A stretch of DNA of 64,000 nt from positions 248,001-312,000 of the forward strand of contig JAEUIW010000002.1 of NCBI GenBank assembly GCA_016794925.1. The letters are read 5' to 3'. A program made the translations under genes and the position numbers. The DNA is from Phycisphaerae bacterium (GTDB taxonomy: Bacteria > Planctomycetota > Phycisphaerae > Phycisphaerales > UBA1924). Below the pieces are notes generated by a model, which ran no database searches, was not told where the DNA came from, and saw only the letters and a program-made list of their open reading frames with translations. Each line of letters begins with the position of its first letter. The first letter of the stretch is position 1. Positions 17,346 through 25,963 of this stretch are shown here, in pieces.

Positions 17346-19073
17346 CTATCGCCCGAGAACCAGCAACTGCTGCAGCAGCTGGTCGTTGGTCGTGATGACA
17401 CGGGACGAAGCGGAGAACATGGTGGAAGCAAGGATCAGGTTGGTGAATTCCTGCGACAGATCCACGTTGGCGGACTCAAGGGCACCAGCGACAATCCGGC
17501 CCGTGCCGAGCACGCCGGGCGCATTCACCGCGGGCGATCCGCTGTCCGGTCCGGCCGAGAACAAATTCTGCCCCTCCGAGATCAAGCCCTGATTGTTCGC
17601 GAACTTGGCCAGCACCACCTGTCCCATCGTCCGTGTCTGGCCGTTGCTGAACGTCCCCGTGATCAGGCCGTCGGCCCCGATTCCGAAACTGCTGAGCGTG
17701 CCGATGGGCGATCCATCCTGGAACACCGCCGCCAAGCTGGACCGCACGTCGGCGAGCGCCGTCACCTCCCCGGACGCGGAACGGAGCGACAAGTCCAACT
17801 CAAGCGGGTCCGCCGCGCCGGTTCCCTGACGGTTGATGGTCACACGCAGGGGATCCGCGGCCAACAGCCGCCCGTCAGAATCAAAGGAGATGTTCCCTGA
17901 TGCCAATCGAAGGTCGCCATCGGTGTCATCCGCGCTTTCGAGGTAGTAGCGCCAAGTCGTACCTTGCGCGTTCTTGTCGGCAAGTACCAGTGAGACATCC
18001 GCGGTCACCGCCGCGCCGAGCGAGTCGTATCCAACAAAGGTGGTCCGTACACTCTCCCCGTTGGCGGAGCTCACTTTGGTTGGCTTGAGGGGCGAACGAA
18101 ACGCGTCGCCAGCCGCGTTCAGCACCTGAAGATCCCTCGCTTCGATGTCCAGTTCGTTGACCCTTCCCGCGTTGGACACAACGCTGATGACTCCGGTGGC
18201 CGGATCGAGCTGGGCTCCGGGAATGACGCCGTCGGTGTTGGTTCCGGACGCGGTATCAATCGCAAGGGCGCTCGCGAGAAAATCAAGCAACTGCTGGACC
18301 GTTGTGGAGGTCGTGACGGCGAGGGCCGCATCCGGGAGCAGTTTGCCGCCTTTCTCGGCTCCGCTCAATCGCAGGCTCTCGCCCGCGTCGAACAAGCGCC
18401 GGGTCGAGTCCGTGGGGTCGCTAATCTCGGTCAGCAGGCTCGATGCTTCGAGTACGTTGCCACTCCCCGTCGCCCCCCCCGCGAGTGCGAGCGCGGGCAG
18501 ATCGACGCGGGAGCCCGTGGTTGCAATCTCACCCCCCGCGTTCAGATTGCCCGTGAGCCGCACGTTCCGCGTGGCCTCCGCGATCGTGGTCTTGCCCAGC
18601 GGTACCGCCAGTGGCGCGAGTTGGCCGGTGGCGAGCTGAAAATTGTCGTCAACACTATACCCCATGAGCCTCTCGCCCGAGGGTGCCGACAGTTCGTCCT
18701 GAGCATTGGGACGAAACGCCCCGGCTCTCGTGTAGTAATCCGTTCCGTCGCGTCGCACAACGAACAGCCCATCGCCCTCGATTGCCAGGTCGCGTGCATC
18801 GCCCGAGGTCGCAATGGAGCCACCGTTGAAATTCCGTTGCGTGCCGGCGATACCCACCCCGAGCCCGACCTGCTTGGGGTTCGTGCCGCCCGTGTTGGCG
18901 CTGGGCGCCGAGCCGGGATCGAGTGTGCGGTAGATCTGATCCGCGAAAACGGTGCGTGAGGACTTGAACGCGGTCGTGTTCACGTTCGCGACGTTGTTGC
19001 CTATCACGTCGATGCTGCGCGACGCGGCGATCATGCCCGACAGGGCCGTGTACATCGCGGTGGTGGAGGCCAA
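17346..19073 (-). CDS. flgE: Flagellar hook protein FlgE
   Basis: Product of 575 residues with the two terminal signatures of axial flagellar proteins: at the N-terminus MYTALSGMIAASRSIDVIGNNVANVNTTAFKSSR in short overlapping pieces (LSGM, IGNNVANVNT, FKSSR), and at the C-terminus NVDLSQEFTNLILASTMFSASSRVITTNDQLLQQLL in the same sense (SQEFTNLI, ITTNDQLLQ). Between them, DLAIEGDGLFVV and YTRAGAF are the standard FlgE D0/D1 blocks, and the variable middle forms the hook surface domains. Length is larger than enteric FlgE (about 400) but usual for hooks with extra domains. The gene follows flgD and the small flagellar operon protein. Confidence 0.93.
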   Translation of the reverse strand: MASTTAMYTALSGMIAASRSIDVIGNNVANVNTTAFKSSRTVFADQIYRTLDPGSAPSANTGGTNPKQVGLGVGIAGTQRNFNGGSIATSGDARDLAIEGDGLFVVRRDGTDYYTRAGAFRPNAQDELSAPSGERLMGYSVDDNFQLATGQLAPLAVPLGKTTIAEATRNVRLTGNLNAGGEIATTGSRVDLPALALAGGATGSGNVLEASSLLTEISDPTDSTRRLFDAGESLRLSGAEKGGKLLPDAALAVTTSTTVQQLLDFLASALAIDTASGTNTDGVIPGAQLDPATGVISVVSNAGRVNELDIEARDLQVLNAAGDAFRSPLKPTKVSSANGESVRTTFVGYDSLGAAVTADVSLVLADKNAQGTTWRYYLESADDTDGDLRLASGNISFDSDGRLLAADPLRVTINRQGTGAADPLELDLSLRSASGEVTALADVRSSLAAVFQDGSPIGTLSSFGIGADGLITGTFSNGQTRTMGQVVLAKFANNQGLISEGQNLFSAGPDSGSPAVNAPGVLGTGRIVAGALESANVDLSQEFTNLILASTMFSASSRVITTNDQLLQQLLVLGR

Positions 19074-19122
19074 GGCGCTTCTCCTTTGTCACACACGGAC
19101 ACGATCAAGAGCAATGCAGGGC

Positions 19123-19596
19123 TCAGGCGGTTCGCCGCGCAAGCAGGTCAACGAGCGACCCGTTGCTCGGGACGCCGAAAGAATGAGCCGCGAGAGGATG
19201 ACCCTTCGCGTCCGGTGCCTCAACGGGCACGACGCCGTCGATCCCATCGACCCCGATCGCACCGAGCTCCAGGTCCAGGGATCGCGTCACCGTGCGGGTG
19301 GGAACATCGACGACCAATGCCTTCCCATCGATGAGCACCAGCGGCGATTTCAGGCCTGACACTTCGGCGCGGTCTATGGCCGCGCCGAGGCGGCTGATCT
19401 GGTGCTGGTCGAGCCCGAGCTTCAGTTCAGACGGTACCGTCACGGTGTGGCGGGTTACGAGACCACCATTTTCCGCGCGACGGAGCAACTCGCCAAAGTC
19501 CGCCGCGTGAGCCGGCGCGTGCTCGCTCTGGCCGGGCCGAACGGCGGCCGGGGAAGCTCCTCCAAGCACCCGGATCGCGTCATTTGGGAGGGTCAT
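19123..19596 (-). CDS. Flagellar operon protein (TIGR02530-like)
   Basis: Product of 157 residues. Its middle has a helix LGLDQHQISRLGAAIDRAEVSG followed by SPLVLIDGKALVVDVPTRTV. This corresponds to the helix and strand pair of the small flagellar operon protein found between flgD and flgE in many bacteria, whose function is not settled. The N-terminal 40 and C-terminal 45 residues are extensions without clear features. The start overlaps the flgD stop by four bases (ATGA), indicating coupling. Position between flgD and flgE supports the assignment. Confidence 0.7.
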   Translation of the reverse strand: MTLPNDAIRVLGGASPAAVRPGQSEHAPAHAADFGELLRRAENGGLVTRHTVTVPSELKLGLDQHQISRLGAAIDRAEVSGLKSPLVLIDGKALVVDVPTRTVTRSLDLELGAIGVDGIDGVVPVEAPDAKGHPLAAHSFGVPSNGSLVDLLARRTA

Positions 19597-20051
19597 GATT
19601 CGGCCCCGTTCTCAGGCGCATCCCCGCGCACCGCGGCCTCCAGGATCGATTCCAAGCCGGAATATGGCAGTTTGCGGCCGCCATCGAGCGTAAGGACCGC
19701 GCCCTCTTTCGTCTTCGTCACCGAAATCACCTGGCCCTCGATCCGCTCCGCGTCCGGATCAAGCCCCGCCACACGGCGGCCGATCAGCCCCCCTGCCGAG
19801 GCCAATTCGTTCTGACCAACCAGCCGTGCGAGACGATCTGAGAGATCGACGTCCGACTGAATCGAGCGGATAGTGGATAACTGCTGCAGCAGCGTGTTGG
19901 TATCGTTCGGTTTCAGCGGATCCTGCTTGCCAAGCTCTGTGAAAATGAGCTTGAGAAAATCCTGGCTTCCGAGCGCATCAACCCCTTTGGATGCCGGGGG
20001 AGCGGATACGGGCGAGCGCGCAGATGCGTTCACGGATTGGACCGTGGCCAT
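19593..20051 (-). CDS. flgD: Flagellar hook capping protein FlgD
   Basis: Product of 152 residues with the FlgD N-terminal block: ALGSQDFLKLIFTELGKQDPLKPND followed by LLQQLSTIRSIQSDVDLSDRL (split here into DFLKLIFTEL, QDPLKP and LLQQLSTIRSIQ). A short SLIGRRV-like segment (GGLIGRRVAGLD) and a beta-rich tail follow. It lacks the FlgD tudor/FnIII part of enteric proteins, so it is a minimal form. FlgD caps the growing hook so that FlgE can polymerise. The gene sits between fliK and flgE, as expected for a hook-assembly set. Confidence 0.88.
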   Translation of the reverse strand: MATVQSVNASARSPVSAPPASKGVDALGSQDFLKLIFTELGKQDPLKPNDTNTLLQQLSTIRSIQSDVDLSDRLARLVGQNELASAGGLIGRRVAGLDPDAERIEGQVISVTKTKEGAVLTLDGGRKLPYSGLESILEAAVRGDAPENGAES

Positions 20052-20093
20052 GACAGAGCCTCCTGCTCCCGGACCGAACCGGGCGCGGCGAGA

Positions 20094-21452
20094 CTAGGCA
20101 ATCGCGTTCACTCCCTGACCGACAAGGCCAGAGGGCTGGCGCGCCTCCCGCGCCCCAAGTAGTTGATGCCGTACTCCGCCGGCCGCGTCTCCCGCCGTGA
20201 GAACTCCGTCCTCGACAGATTCGGGTCGCTCGCCTCCGCGAGCAAACGGGTGCTGGAACGGGCCTCCGCCCGAATGGGACCTGCTCCCATCAGATCCGGA
20301 GCCGCCCCATCCTGGGGTCGAGTTCGGATCACCCTGCGTCCCGGGCCGGGCCTCCGTGCCCGTTTCGAGAGGGCTCTTCTGCCCTACAGGTGTCTGCTCA
20401 GCGCCATCCCTGGCGACCAAGAAATCCAGACGGTCGACGCTCAGGCCGCGCGCTTCGAGCGTGGTCCGGAGCATCACCGAAGACCCTTCGAGCAATTGCC
20501 GTGCCGTTTCATTCGCGGTCTCAAAGCGGACACTCACGGTCGAATCACGCAACTCGAGACGAACGCGAATGTCGCCGAGCAATGGCGGATCGAGCCTCAT
20601 GTTGACACTGCCGCCTCGCTGGTGGAGTGACGCGACCAACGCTCGAAGCACGGAACGCTCAGTCCGCGATTGCGTTTCGTGAGCCCGCGGTTGCGCAGGA
20701 TCGGACCATTGTACCTGTGGTCGATCCGCGCGGGTTGTGCGCTGCAGCGCACTGAGTGCGCTGGTTCCCCGCTCCAATTCCTGCCCGATCGATATGCTCT
20801 TTCCACCGGATACCACAGCGAACGCGCTCGTTTCAGGTATCGAGACGGCCGAATTCGCATCCGGAACCTGGGCAGAGGCTACACGTGACGGCAAGGTCTG
20901 GCGCGAAGCTCCATCGACGTTTGTACGCGCGTCCGAGACCACGCCTGCGCTTTCCCGGTCAGCCTGAACTTCGGGCGGGTCCGTCTCAAGCCGCGTGCGC
21001 CGCGTAGACGATTCGATCGAAGCAGAGGCCTCCTCCGGCTGCGGTGCCGAACCGCAGCCTCCTTCGTGGTGCGCGTCGCCACAATCCACCCCGCCATGCT
21101 CAGAAGCAGCGGCTGATAGTCGCTGTGCTCGCCCCGCTGCTGCAGGGCTCGATCGCGGGTCCGGGCCCGCGCCCCGCGCCGCGCCTCCGCTCCCGCCCAC
21201 CGTAATTCCGCTGAACGCTCGGAGCACCGCCGGATCGGTGGAGCCCAGCAACTCCGCGAGACGACGCGCGGTCAACGGCTCAACGTCCGAACGGATCGAC
21301 TTGCCCGCGGGTTCGCGGCGTGCGGCCTTGAGATGCGCTCGGAACGCGCCGTCCGCCTCGGCAGGCCCGGCCGTGAACTCGCCTCGCAGGGTGCATCCGA
21401 ATTCAATCGATGCAGCGCTTGGCGGTAAGGTGGGTGCCGGACTTTGGTTCAC
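20094..21452 (-). CDS. fliK: Flagellar hook-length control protein FliK
   Basis: Product of 452 residues. The first 280 residues are Ala/Ser/Gly/Glu-rich with few hydrophobic clusters and are probably unfolded, as in the ruler part of FliK. The C-terminal Flg_hook domain is clear at about residues 285-365: ALVASLHQRGGSVNMRLDPP, LLGDIRVRLELRD, TVSVRFETANETARQLLE and LEARGLSVDRLDF. The last 80 residues are again low-complexity. FliK is secreted during hook growth and switches the export apparatus to filament substrates. Its ATG overlaps the MotE-like stop by ATGA. Confidence 0.87.
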   Translation of the reverse strand: MNQSPAPTLPPSAASIEFGCTLRGEFTAGPAEADGAFRAHLKAARREPAGKSIRSDVEPLTARRLAELLGSTDPAVLRAFSGITVGGSGGAARGAGPDPRSSPAAAGRAQRLSAAASEHGGVDCGDAHHEGGCGSAPQPEEASASIESSTRRTRLETDPPEVQADRESAGVVSDARTNVDGASRQTLPSRVASAQVPDANSAVSIPETSAFAVVSGGKSISIGQELERGTSALSALQRTTRADRPQVQWSDPAQPRAHETQSRTERSVLRALVASLHQRGGSVNMRLDPPLLGDIRVRLELRDSTVSVRFETANETARQLLEGSSVMLRTTLEARGLSVDRLDFLVARDGAEQTPVGQKSPLETGTEARPGTQGDPNSTPGWGGSGSDGSRSHSGGGPFQHPFARGGERPESVEDGVLTAGDAAGGVRHQLLGAREARQPSGLVGQGVNAIA

Positions 21453-22141
21453 TTCGATGGGCCTTCGGTACCCAGGACGAGGCCCCGGGTCCGAAGTCGC
21501 TCAAGCAAATCTGCTGCCATCTTGGCGTCCTCTTTCACGAATTCGGCGATGATCTTCGCACGCACACGTTCCTGCATCGCGTTGAGGTATGCCACGGCCT
21601 GGTCCAACTGGCCCAAGTCGATGATCGCGCGGAGAACGCTCTTGGCCTGCGCCGGCTTTTGCGCTTCGAGTGTGGCCAGCGCTCGCTTGAACTGATCGGT
21701 TCCCTCGATCCGGCGCGCCTGCTCGCGCTGTGCCTCGAAGGCCTTCCGCGATGTCGCAAGTTCCAGCGCCTGCTTCTCCACAATCCCGCGCTCGGTTGCC
21801 AGCGCTCGGCGCAGATCATCGACCTCCCTCTGCAGCCGCATCGCCTGCTGCTGCGCGACCTCTCTCATCTCATGGGATCCGATGATGCTCTCCGACGCGG
21901 GAACAGGGGGCTGCGCCAGCTTGCGTTCCTCCTCGACCTTTGCCGATTCCGCCTTGGCTCGCGCGTCCGCCGCCTCCTTCTGCCGTCGCTCGTCCGACAC
22001 CGTGTGCATCAGCACTTCGCGTATGCGCTCGACCCGATCGGCGCTGAGGCGGTCCGTGACCGCAAGAAAAGCGACAAAGCCCACCAGACCGATTACGTTC
22101 GCAACCGCCACCGTTGTCAGAATGGCCCAGAGCGTTCTCAC
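21449..22141 (-). CDS. MotE-like flagellar membrane/coiled-coil protein
   Basis: Product of 230 residues: one N-terminal membrane helix (about residues 5-28), then a long charged coiled coil (about 35-150), then a compact helical C-terminus with ALATLEAQKPAQAKSVLRAI and AKMAADLLERL. The C-terminal pattern resembles the MgtE_N-like domain of MotE/FlbB-type flagellar proteins, where LExxxPxxxxxIL helices recur. It lies between fliJ and fliK and overlaps both (ATGA at each end). MotE proteins help assemble or stabilise the stator/export platform in some bacteria. Assignment rests on architecture and position. Confidence 0.6.
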   Translation of the reverse strand: MRTLWAILTTVAVANVIGLVGFVAFLAVTDRLSADRVERIREVLMHTVSDERRQKEAADARAKAESAKVEEERKLAQPPVPASESIIGSHEMREVAQQQAMRLQREVDDLRRALATERGIVEKQALELATSRKAFEAQREQARRIEGTDQFKRALATLEAQKPAQAKSVLRAIIDLGQLDQAVAYLNAMQERVRAKIIAEFVKEDAKMAADLLERLRTRGLVLGTEGPSK

Positions 22142-22704
22142 GTCGGCACCTCCGGAACCTCTTGGGTCCGATCATACGGCGTCGCACCGCAATCGAAGCC
22201 GCCCTTCGCGTCCATCGACGCGGCCGATCGCCGCGCCCCTTGATCGTCTCGACCCCAACGCATCACGCTGAGCTCGTCCAGTTCACCGGATTCGGCTCGT
22301 CGCACACGATCGGTCCACTCGGTCCACCGTCGCTCACGCAGGATCTCCACGCCGCGCCGCGAACGCGCGGCTTCGAGCAGATCGGCCCGAGCCCGTTGCA
22401 GACGCCGCATGATCGCGCCGAGTTCCAGGGAAAGCCGGTGGATCAGCATCATCTGACCGCCGGCCAGGTGCGCGCGACGGCGGATGTCAACCATATCGAG
22501 CGTTATCGATGCGGTGCCTCGGCAGTCCGCCATGGCCCGGACTTCTTCTCGACCGGCGGCGATCTCGCGCTGCGCAAGCAGGATCCTGGATTCGATCCGC
22601 AGCCGCTCCATTTCCAGCGCGGCAACGACCCGTTGACGCTCGCGCTCGACGCGGCGTCGAGCGTCGAGCACGGTCTCCAAGTTGAATCGGAACTTGACTG
22701 GCAT
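22138..22704 (-). CDS. fliJ: Flagellar export protein FliJ
   Basis: Product of 188 residues beginning KFRFNLETVLDARRRVE, the usual FliJ opening. It is almost entirely helical and Arg/Glu-rich, including a coiled-coil VVAALEMERLRIESRILLAQ and a second helix with LELGAIMRRLQRARADLLEAA. The last 40 residues are polar and probably disordered. FliJ is the central-stalk-like general chaperone that contacts the FliI ATPase ring and FlhA. It follows fliI by 14 bases and overlaps the MotE-like gene. Sequence similarity between FliJ proteins is low, so context weighs heavily. Confidence 0.83.
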   Translation of the reverse strand: MPVKFRFNLETVLDARRRVERERQRVVAALEMERLRIESRILLAQREIAAGREEVRAMADCRGTASITLDMVDIRRRAHLAGGQMMLIHRLSLELGAIMRRLQRARADLLEAARSRRGVEILRERRWTEWTDRVRRAESGELDELSVMRWGRDDQGARRSAASMDAKGGFDCGATPYDRTQEVPEVPT

Positions 22705-22718
22705 CGTCCCTCACTCGT

Positions 22719-24071
22719 TCACGTTCGGCGCGGTCCGGATTGCAGCGCCGCGCCCGCCTCCACCGCCAGTCGGATCATCCTCGCCCGCGCTGCATCGAAC
22801 GATTCGTCATCGGTTGCGTCCTGTCTGAGAATCTCGTCCAGCCGGGACTTGAATGCAATCGCGGCGTCGGCCTCCGGGCTGGATCCCTTGGCGTACGCAC
22901 CGATCTGGACCAACTCCTCCACCTGGCGGTACGCGGAGAGCAGCCGCGTGAACTGCCGACGTGCCGCGACGTGCGCACCATCGCAGACGTCATCGGCAAC
23001 GCGCGAGATCGAGTCGAGCACGTCCACGGCCGGATAATGCCCCTTCCGCGCCAATGCTCGGGACAGCACGATGTGCCCGTCCAGGATGCCCCGCGCCGCG
23101 TCCGAAATCGGCTCGTTCATCTCGTCGCCCTCGACGAGAATTGTGTACAGACCGGTGATCGAACCGCCGCGTGCTCCGCCTGATTCGGGCTCAACCGCTC
23201 CGGCCCGCTCCAGGAGCCGGGCCATCGCGGCGAACACGCTCGGCGTGTAGCCTTTGGTCGCCGGAGGTTCACCCACGCTCAACCCGACCTGCCGTTGCGC
23301 GTGCGCAAACCGGGTGACGGAGTCCATGGTGAGCAACACGTCAAGCCCGTCGTCACGGAACTGCTCGGCCGCGGCGCACGCGACGTGCGCGGCTCGGATC
23401 CGCATCAGCGGCGATTCGTCCCCGGTCGCCACGACCACCACGCTCCGTTCGAGCCCCTCGCGCCCCAAGACGCCGTCGATAAAGTCACGCACCTCGCGCC
23501 CCCGCTCGCCGATCAGACCGATGACGTTCACGTCCGCACGCGTCCGACGGGCAGCCCGTCCCAGCAGCGTCGACTTGCCCACGCCCGGGCCCGCGAACAC
23601 GCCCATCCGCTGACCACGGCCGAGCGTCGTCATCAGGTCGATCACGCGCACGCCAGTGGGCAGTGGCTCCGTAATTCGTCGGCGACGCAACGCCGAAATC
23701 GGCTCCGGATCAATCAGCCGTGGGACGGCTTCTCGGATGGGCCCACGCCCATCGATCGGCCGCCCGAGGCCGTCGAGCACGCGCCCCAACAACCGCGCGC
23801 CCACCCCTACCGTCTGGGTCACTTGAAGTGCGCACACCGCATCGCCCGTCTGCACGCCTCCGGTCTGCACCAGCATCATCACAATTGCGCGGGAACCCTC
23901 GAATCCGACGACCTCACCCAGGTGCGCCGAACCGACACGTACCAGCGAGCCGACCGGCGCCGGCAGGTCCTCAACGTGCAGAGCCATGCCACGCAGCGCC
24001 ACGACCCGACCTTCGACCCTGATCGTGCGGAGTCGCCGGACCGATTCAAGATAGGGCGAGAGAGCGTTCAT
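22719..24071 (-). CDS. fliI: Flagellum-specific ATPase FliI
   Basis: Product of 450 residues, the normal length. Features are an N-terminal beta-barrel domain, Walker A GPGVGKST (161-168), the VIGLIGERGREVRDF segment, Walker B in DVLLTMDSVTRFAHAQR, and GEPPATKGYTPSVFA, typical of the FliI/YscN branch of F1-like ATPases. FliI powers or primes export of flagellar proteins at the cytoplasmic face of the basal body. Its start overlaps the fliH stop by four bases, as expected for genes whose products form a complex. Confidence 0.96.
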   Translation of the reverse strand: MNALSPYLESVRRLRTIRVEGRVVALRGMALHVEDLPAPVGSLVRVGSAHLGEVVGFEGSRAIVMMLVQTGGVQTGDAVCALQVTQTVGVGARLLGRVLDGLGRPIDGRGPIREAVPRLIDPEPISALRRRRITEPLPTGVRVIDLMTTLGRGQRMGVFAGPGVGKSTLLGRAARRTRADVNVIGLIGERGREVRDFIDGVLGREGLERSVVVVATGDESPLMRIRAAHVACAAAEQFRDDGLDVLLTMDSVTRFAHAQRQVGLSVGEPPATKGYTPSVFAAMARLLERAGAVEPESGGARGGSITGLYTILVEGDEMNEPISDAARGILDGHIVLSRALARKGHYPAVDVLDSISRVADDVCDGAHVAARRQFTRLLSAYRQVEELVQIGAYAKGSSPEADAAIAFKSRLDEILRQDATDDESFDAARARMIRLAVEAGAALQSGPRRT

Positions 24072-24862
24072 GCCGCGTCGTTCGCACGCCTCGGCCCGGC
24101 CTGCCCGATCACACCCGCGCGCTGGCCCGTCGCGGGCAGCAGCGCCTCGACGATCCGCTGCACCTGTGTCCCGATCGAAGCGTCGATCACTCCCCCGGAA
24201 GCGGATCCGCCCGAACCAGCCGACGCGCTCCCGCCCTCCACGCGCAGCACGCAGGAGCCACGCGAAACCGACGCGTCTTCCTCGACCCGCACATGACGTG
24301 CCGCGACCAGCCGCGAAGACATGACGGGCAGCGCCCGCTCGACCATGGCCCGGTCCTCGGGGTTGATGAACAGGCGCAGTTCAGCACGCCGCGCCACCAG
24401 CGCCAGCGCCGCTTCCACCTGATCCACAACCACCGACGGATCCTGCTCGATGATGCGATGCGTCAAGCGCTCGGCGATCAGCACCGCGAGTCGCAGCAGG
24501 TCCGCCCGCGCCGCGTCATTCAGCGCATCCCGATCGCGCTCGAACGCATCGATCTCGGCGACAAACCCCGACTGCAGCACCTCCAGCGCCGCGGTCGCCG
24601 CGCTGAACGCCGCCGCGGCGCCCTCCTCGGCCCCCTTGGCGCGCCCTTCAACAAGACCGGCCTCAAACCCGCGTGCGTGCCCCTCTTCCGAGGCGCCGGC
24701 GATGATGCGCTCACGCTCCTCGTGAGCGGCTCGCCGAATCTGTTCGGCCTCTGCGCGCGCGCGTGTCAGCAGCTCCTCGCCTTGACGACGGAGGTCTCCC
24801 AGATCGAGCACCAACGCGTCCCGCGCCATGAATTCGGCCTGAGGATTCCGGAGCAGGGCCAT
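24068..24862 (-). CDS. fliH: Flagellar assembly protein FliH
   Basis: Product of 264 residues. A charged coiled coil (about 25-60) with Ala/Glu/Arg repeats leads into GFEAGLVEGRAKGAEEG, the Gly-spaced helix repeats typical of FliH. The C-terminal domain has LLRLAVLIAERLTHRIIEQDPSVV and RLFINPEDRAMVE, matching the FliH/YscL/V-ATPase E-subunit fold. FliH binds FliI and regulates its ATPase. A Ser/Gly-rich linker and a short helix close the protein. It overlaps fliI and follows fliG by 45 bases. Confidence 0.88.
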   Translation of the reverse strand: MALLRNPQAEFMARDALVLDLGDLRRQGEELLTRARAEAEQIRRAAHEERERIIAGASEEGHARGFEAGLVEGRAKGAEEGAAAAFSAATAALEVLQSGFVAEIDAFERDRDALNDAARADLLRLAVLIAERLTHRIIEQDPSVVVDQVEAALALVARRAELRLFINPEDRAMVERALPVMSSRLVAARHVRVEEDASVSRGSCVLRVEGGSASAGSGGSASGGVIDASIGTQVQRIVEALLPATGQRAGVIGQAGPRRANDAA

Positions 24863-24907
24863 GATGCACTCCGCGCGTCGGCGCGATGGGAAGAGACTCG
24901 GCGCGGG

Positions 24908-25948
24908 TCAGACCAGCAACTCGGTGTCACCGCCCCGACCCGCAATGACGATCTCACCGGCGGTCTCGAGCCGCCGCACGATGTCCACGATCCGCTGCTG
25001 CGCCGCCTCCACGTCGCTGACCCGCACCGGCCCCATGTACTGCATGTCCTCCCGGATGAGCGCCGCCGCGCGCTCCGACATGTTCTTGAAGATCTTCTCC
25101 TTGAGTTCCTCGCTGGCGGTCTTGAGAGCGAGTGCGAGCTCGTCGTTATCGACCTCCTTGAGGATGGTCTGGATGCCTTTGCCGTCCACCATCTTGATGT
25201 CCTCGAACACGAACATCAGCCTGCGGATCTGCTCGACCAGGTCGGGGTCCTCGGACTCGAGCCCCTCCATGATTGATTTTTCCGTGGACCGATCCGCGAG
25301 GTTGAGAATCTCGGCAACGGTCGGCACCCCCCCCGCTTTCTCCATGCTCTGCACGAGCATGTTGCTCAGCCGGCTCTCGAGCCCCTTCTCGACTTCACGG
25401 ATGACCTCCGGGTTGGTCTGCTCCATGTTCGCGATGCGCTTGATCACTTCGATCTGCTTCTGCAGCGGCAGGCCTCCCAGAATCTCGGCCGCCTTGTGAT
25501 GCGCCAGGTGGCAGACGATCAGAGCGATGGTCTGCGGATGCTCGTCCTGGATGAACGTCAGCAGGTTCTCGCTCTCGGCTCGTTGGAGAAACGAGAACGG
25601 CGTCTTCTGCACCTGGGTCTGGATCTGCTGGAGCACGCGCTCGGCGGACTTTCCCTCCATCGACCGGCTCAGGAGCTGCTTGGCGTAGTCCAGGTCGCCC
25701 TCGTTGGCGTATTGGCTTGCGATCGACGTCGCGTAGAACTCATCGAGCACGGCGTTGCGCAGCGAATCGGGCACGCGCCCCAGTCCCGCGAGTTCCCTCG
25801 TGACTTCCTCGACGGCCTCCGGCGTGAGCTGCTTGAGCAACTCGCTGGCGGTCTCCTCACGCACCGTCAGCAGGAGAATCGCGGCCTTCGTCAGGCCCTC
25901 CAGCTCCTTCGCGTCGGTGGGCAGCTTGTCGGTCTGCTTGCGTGGCAT
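24908..25948 (-). CDS. fliG: Flagellar motor switch protein FliG
   Basis: Product of 346 residues with all three FliG domains. The N-terminal part (KAAILLLTVREETASELLKQL) binds FliF. The middle domain carries EHPQTIALIVCHLAHHKAAEIL, the EHPQ motif that binds FliM. The C-terminal domain has FVFEDIKMVDGKGIQTIL with the charged torque helix region DNDELALALKTASEELKEKIFKNMS. FliG rotates against the stator and sets rotation direction. It is 15 bases downstream of fliF, the usual pair. The C-terminus ends in a short Gly/Asp tail. Confidence 0.95.
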   Translation of the reverse strand: MPRKQTDKLPTDAKELEGLTKAAILLLTVREETASELLKQLTPEAVEEVTRELAGLGRVPDSLRNAVLDEFYATSIASQYANEGDLDYAKQLLSRSMEGKSAERVLQQIQTQVQKTPFSFLQRAESENLLTFIQDEHPQTIALIVCHLAHHKAAEILGGLPLQKQIEVIKRIANMEQTNPEVIREVEKGLESRLSNMLVQSMEKAGGVPTVAEILNLADRSTEKSIMEGLESEDPDLVEQIRRLMFVFEDIKMVDGKGIQTILKEVDNDELALALKTASEELKEKIFKNMSERAAALIREDMQYMGPVRVSDVEAAQQRIVDIVRRLETAGEIVIAGRGGDTELLV

Positions 25949-25963
25949 GAACGGACCTCCGCG

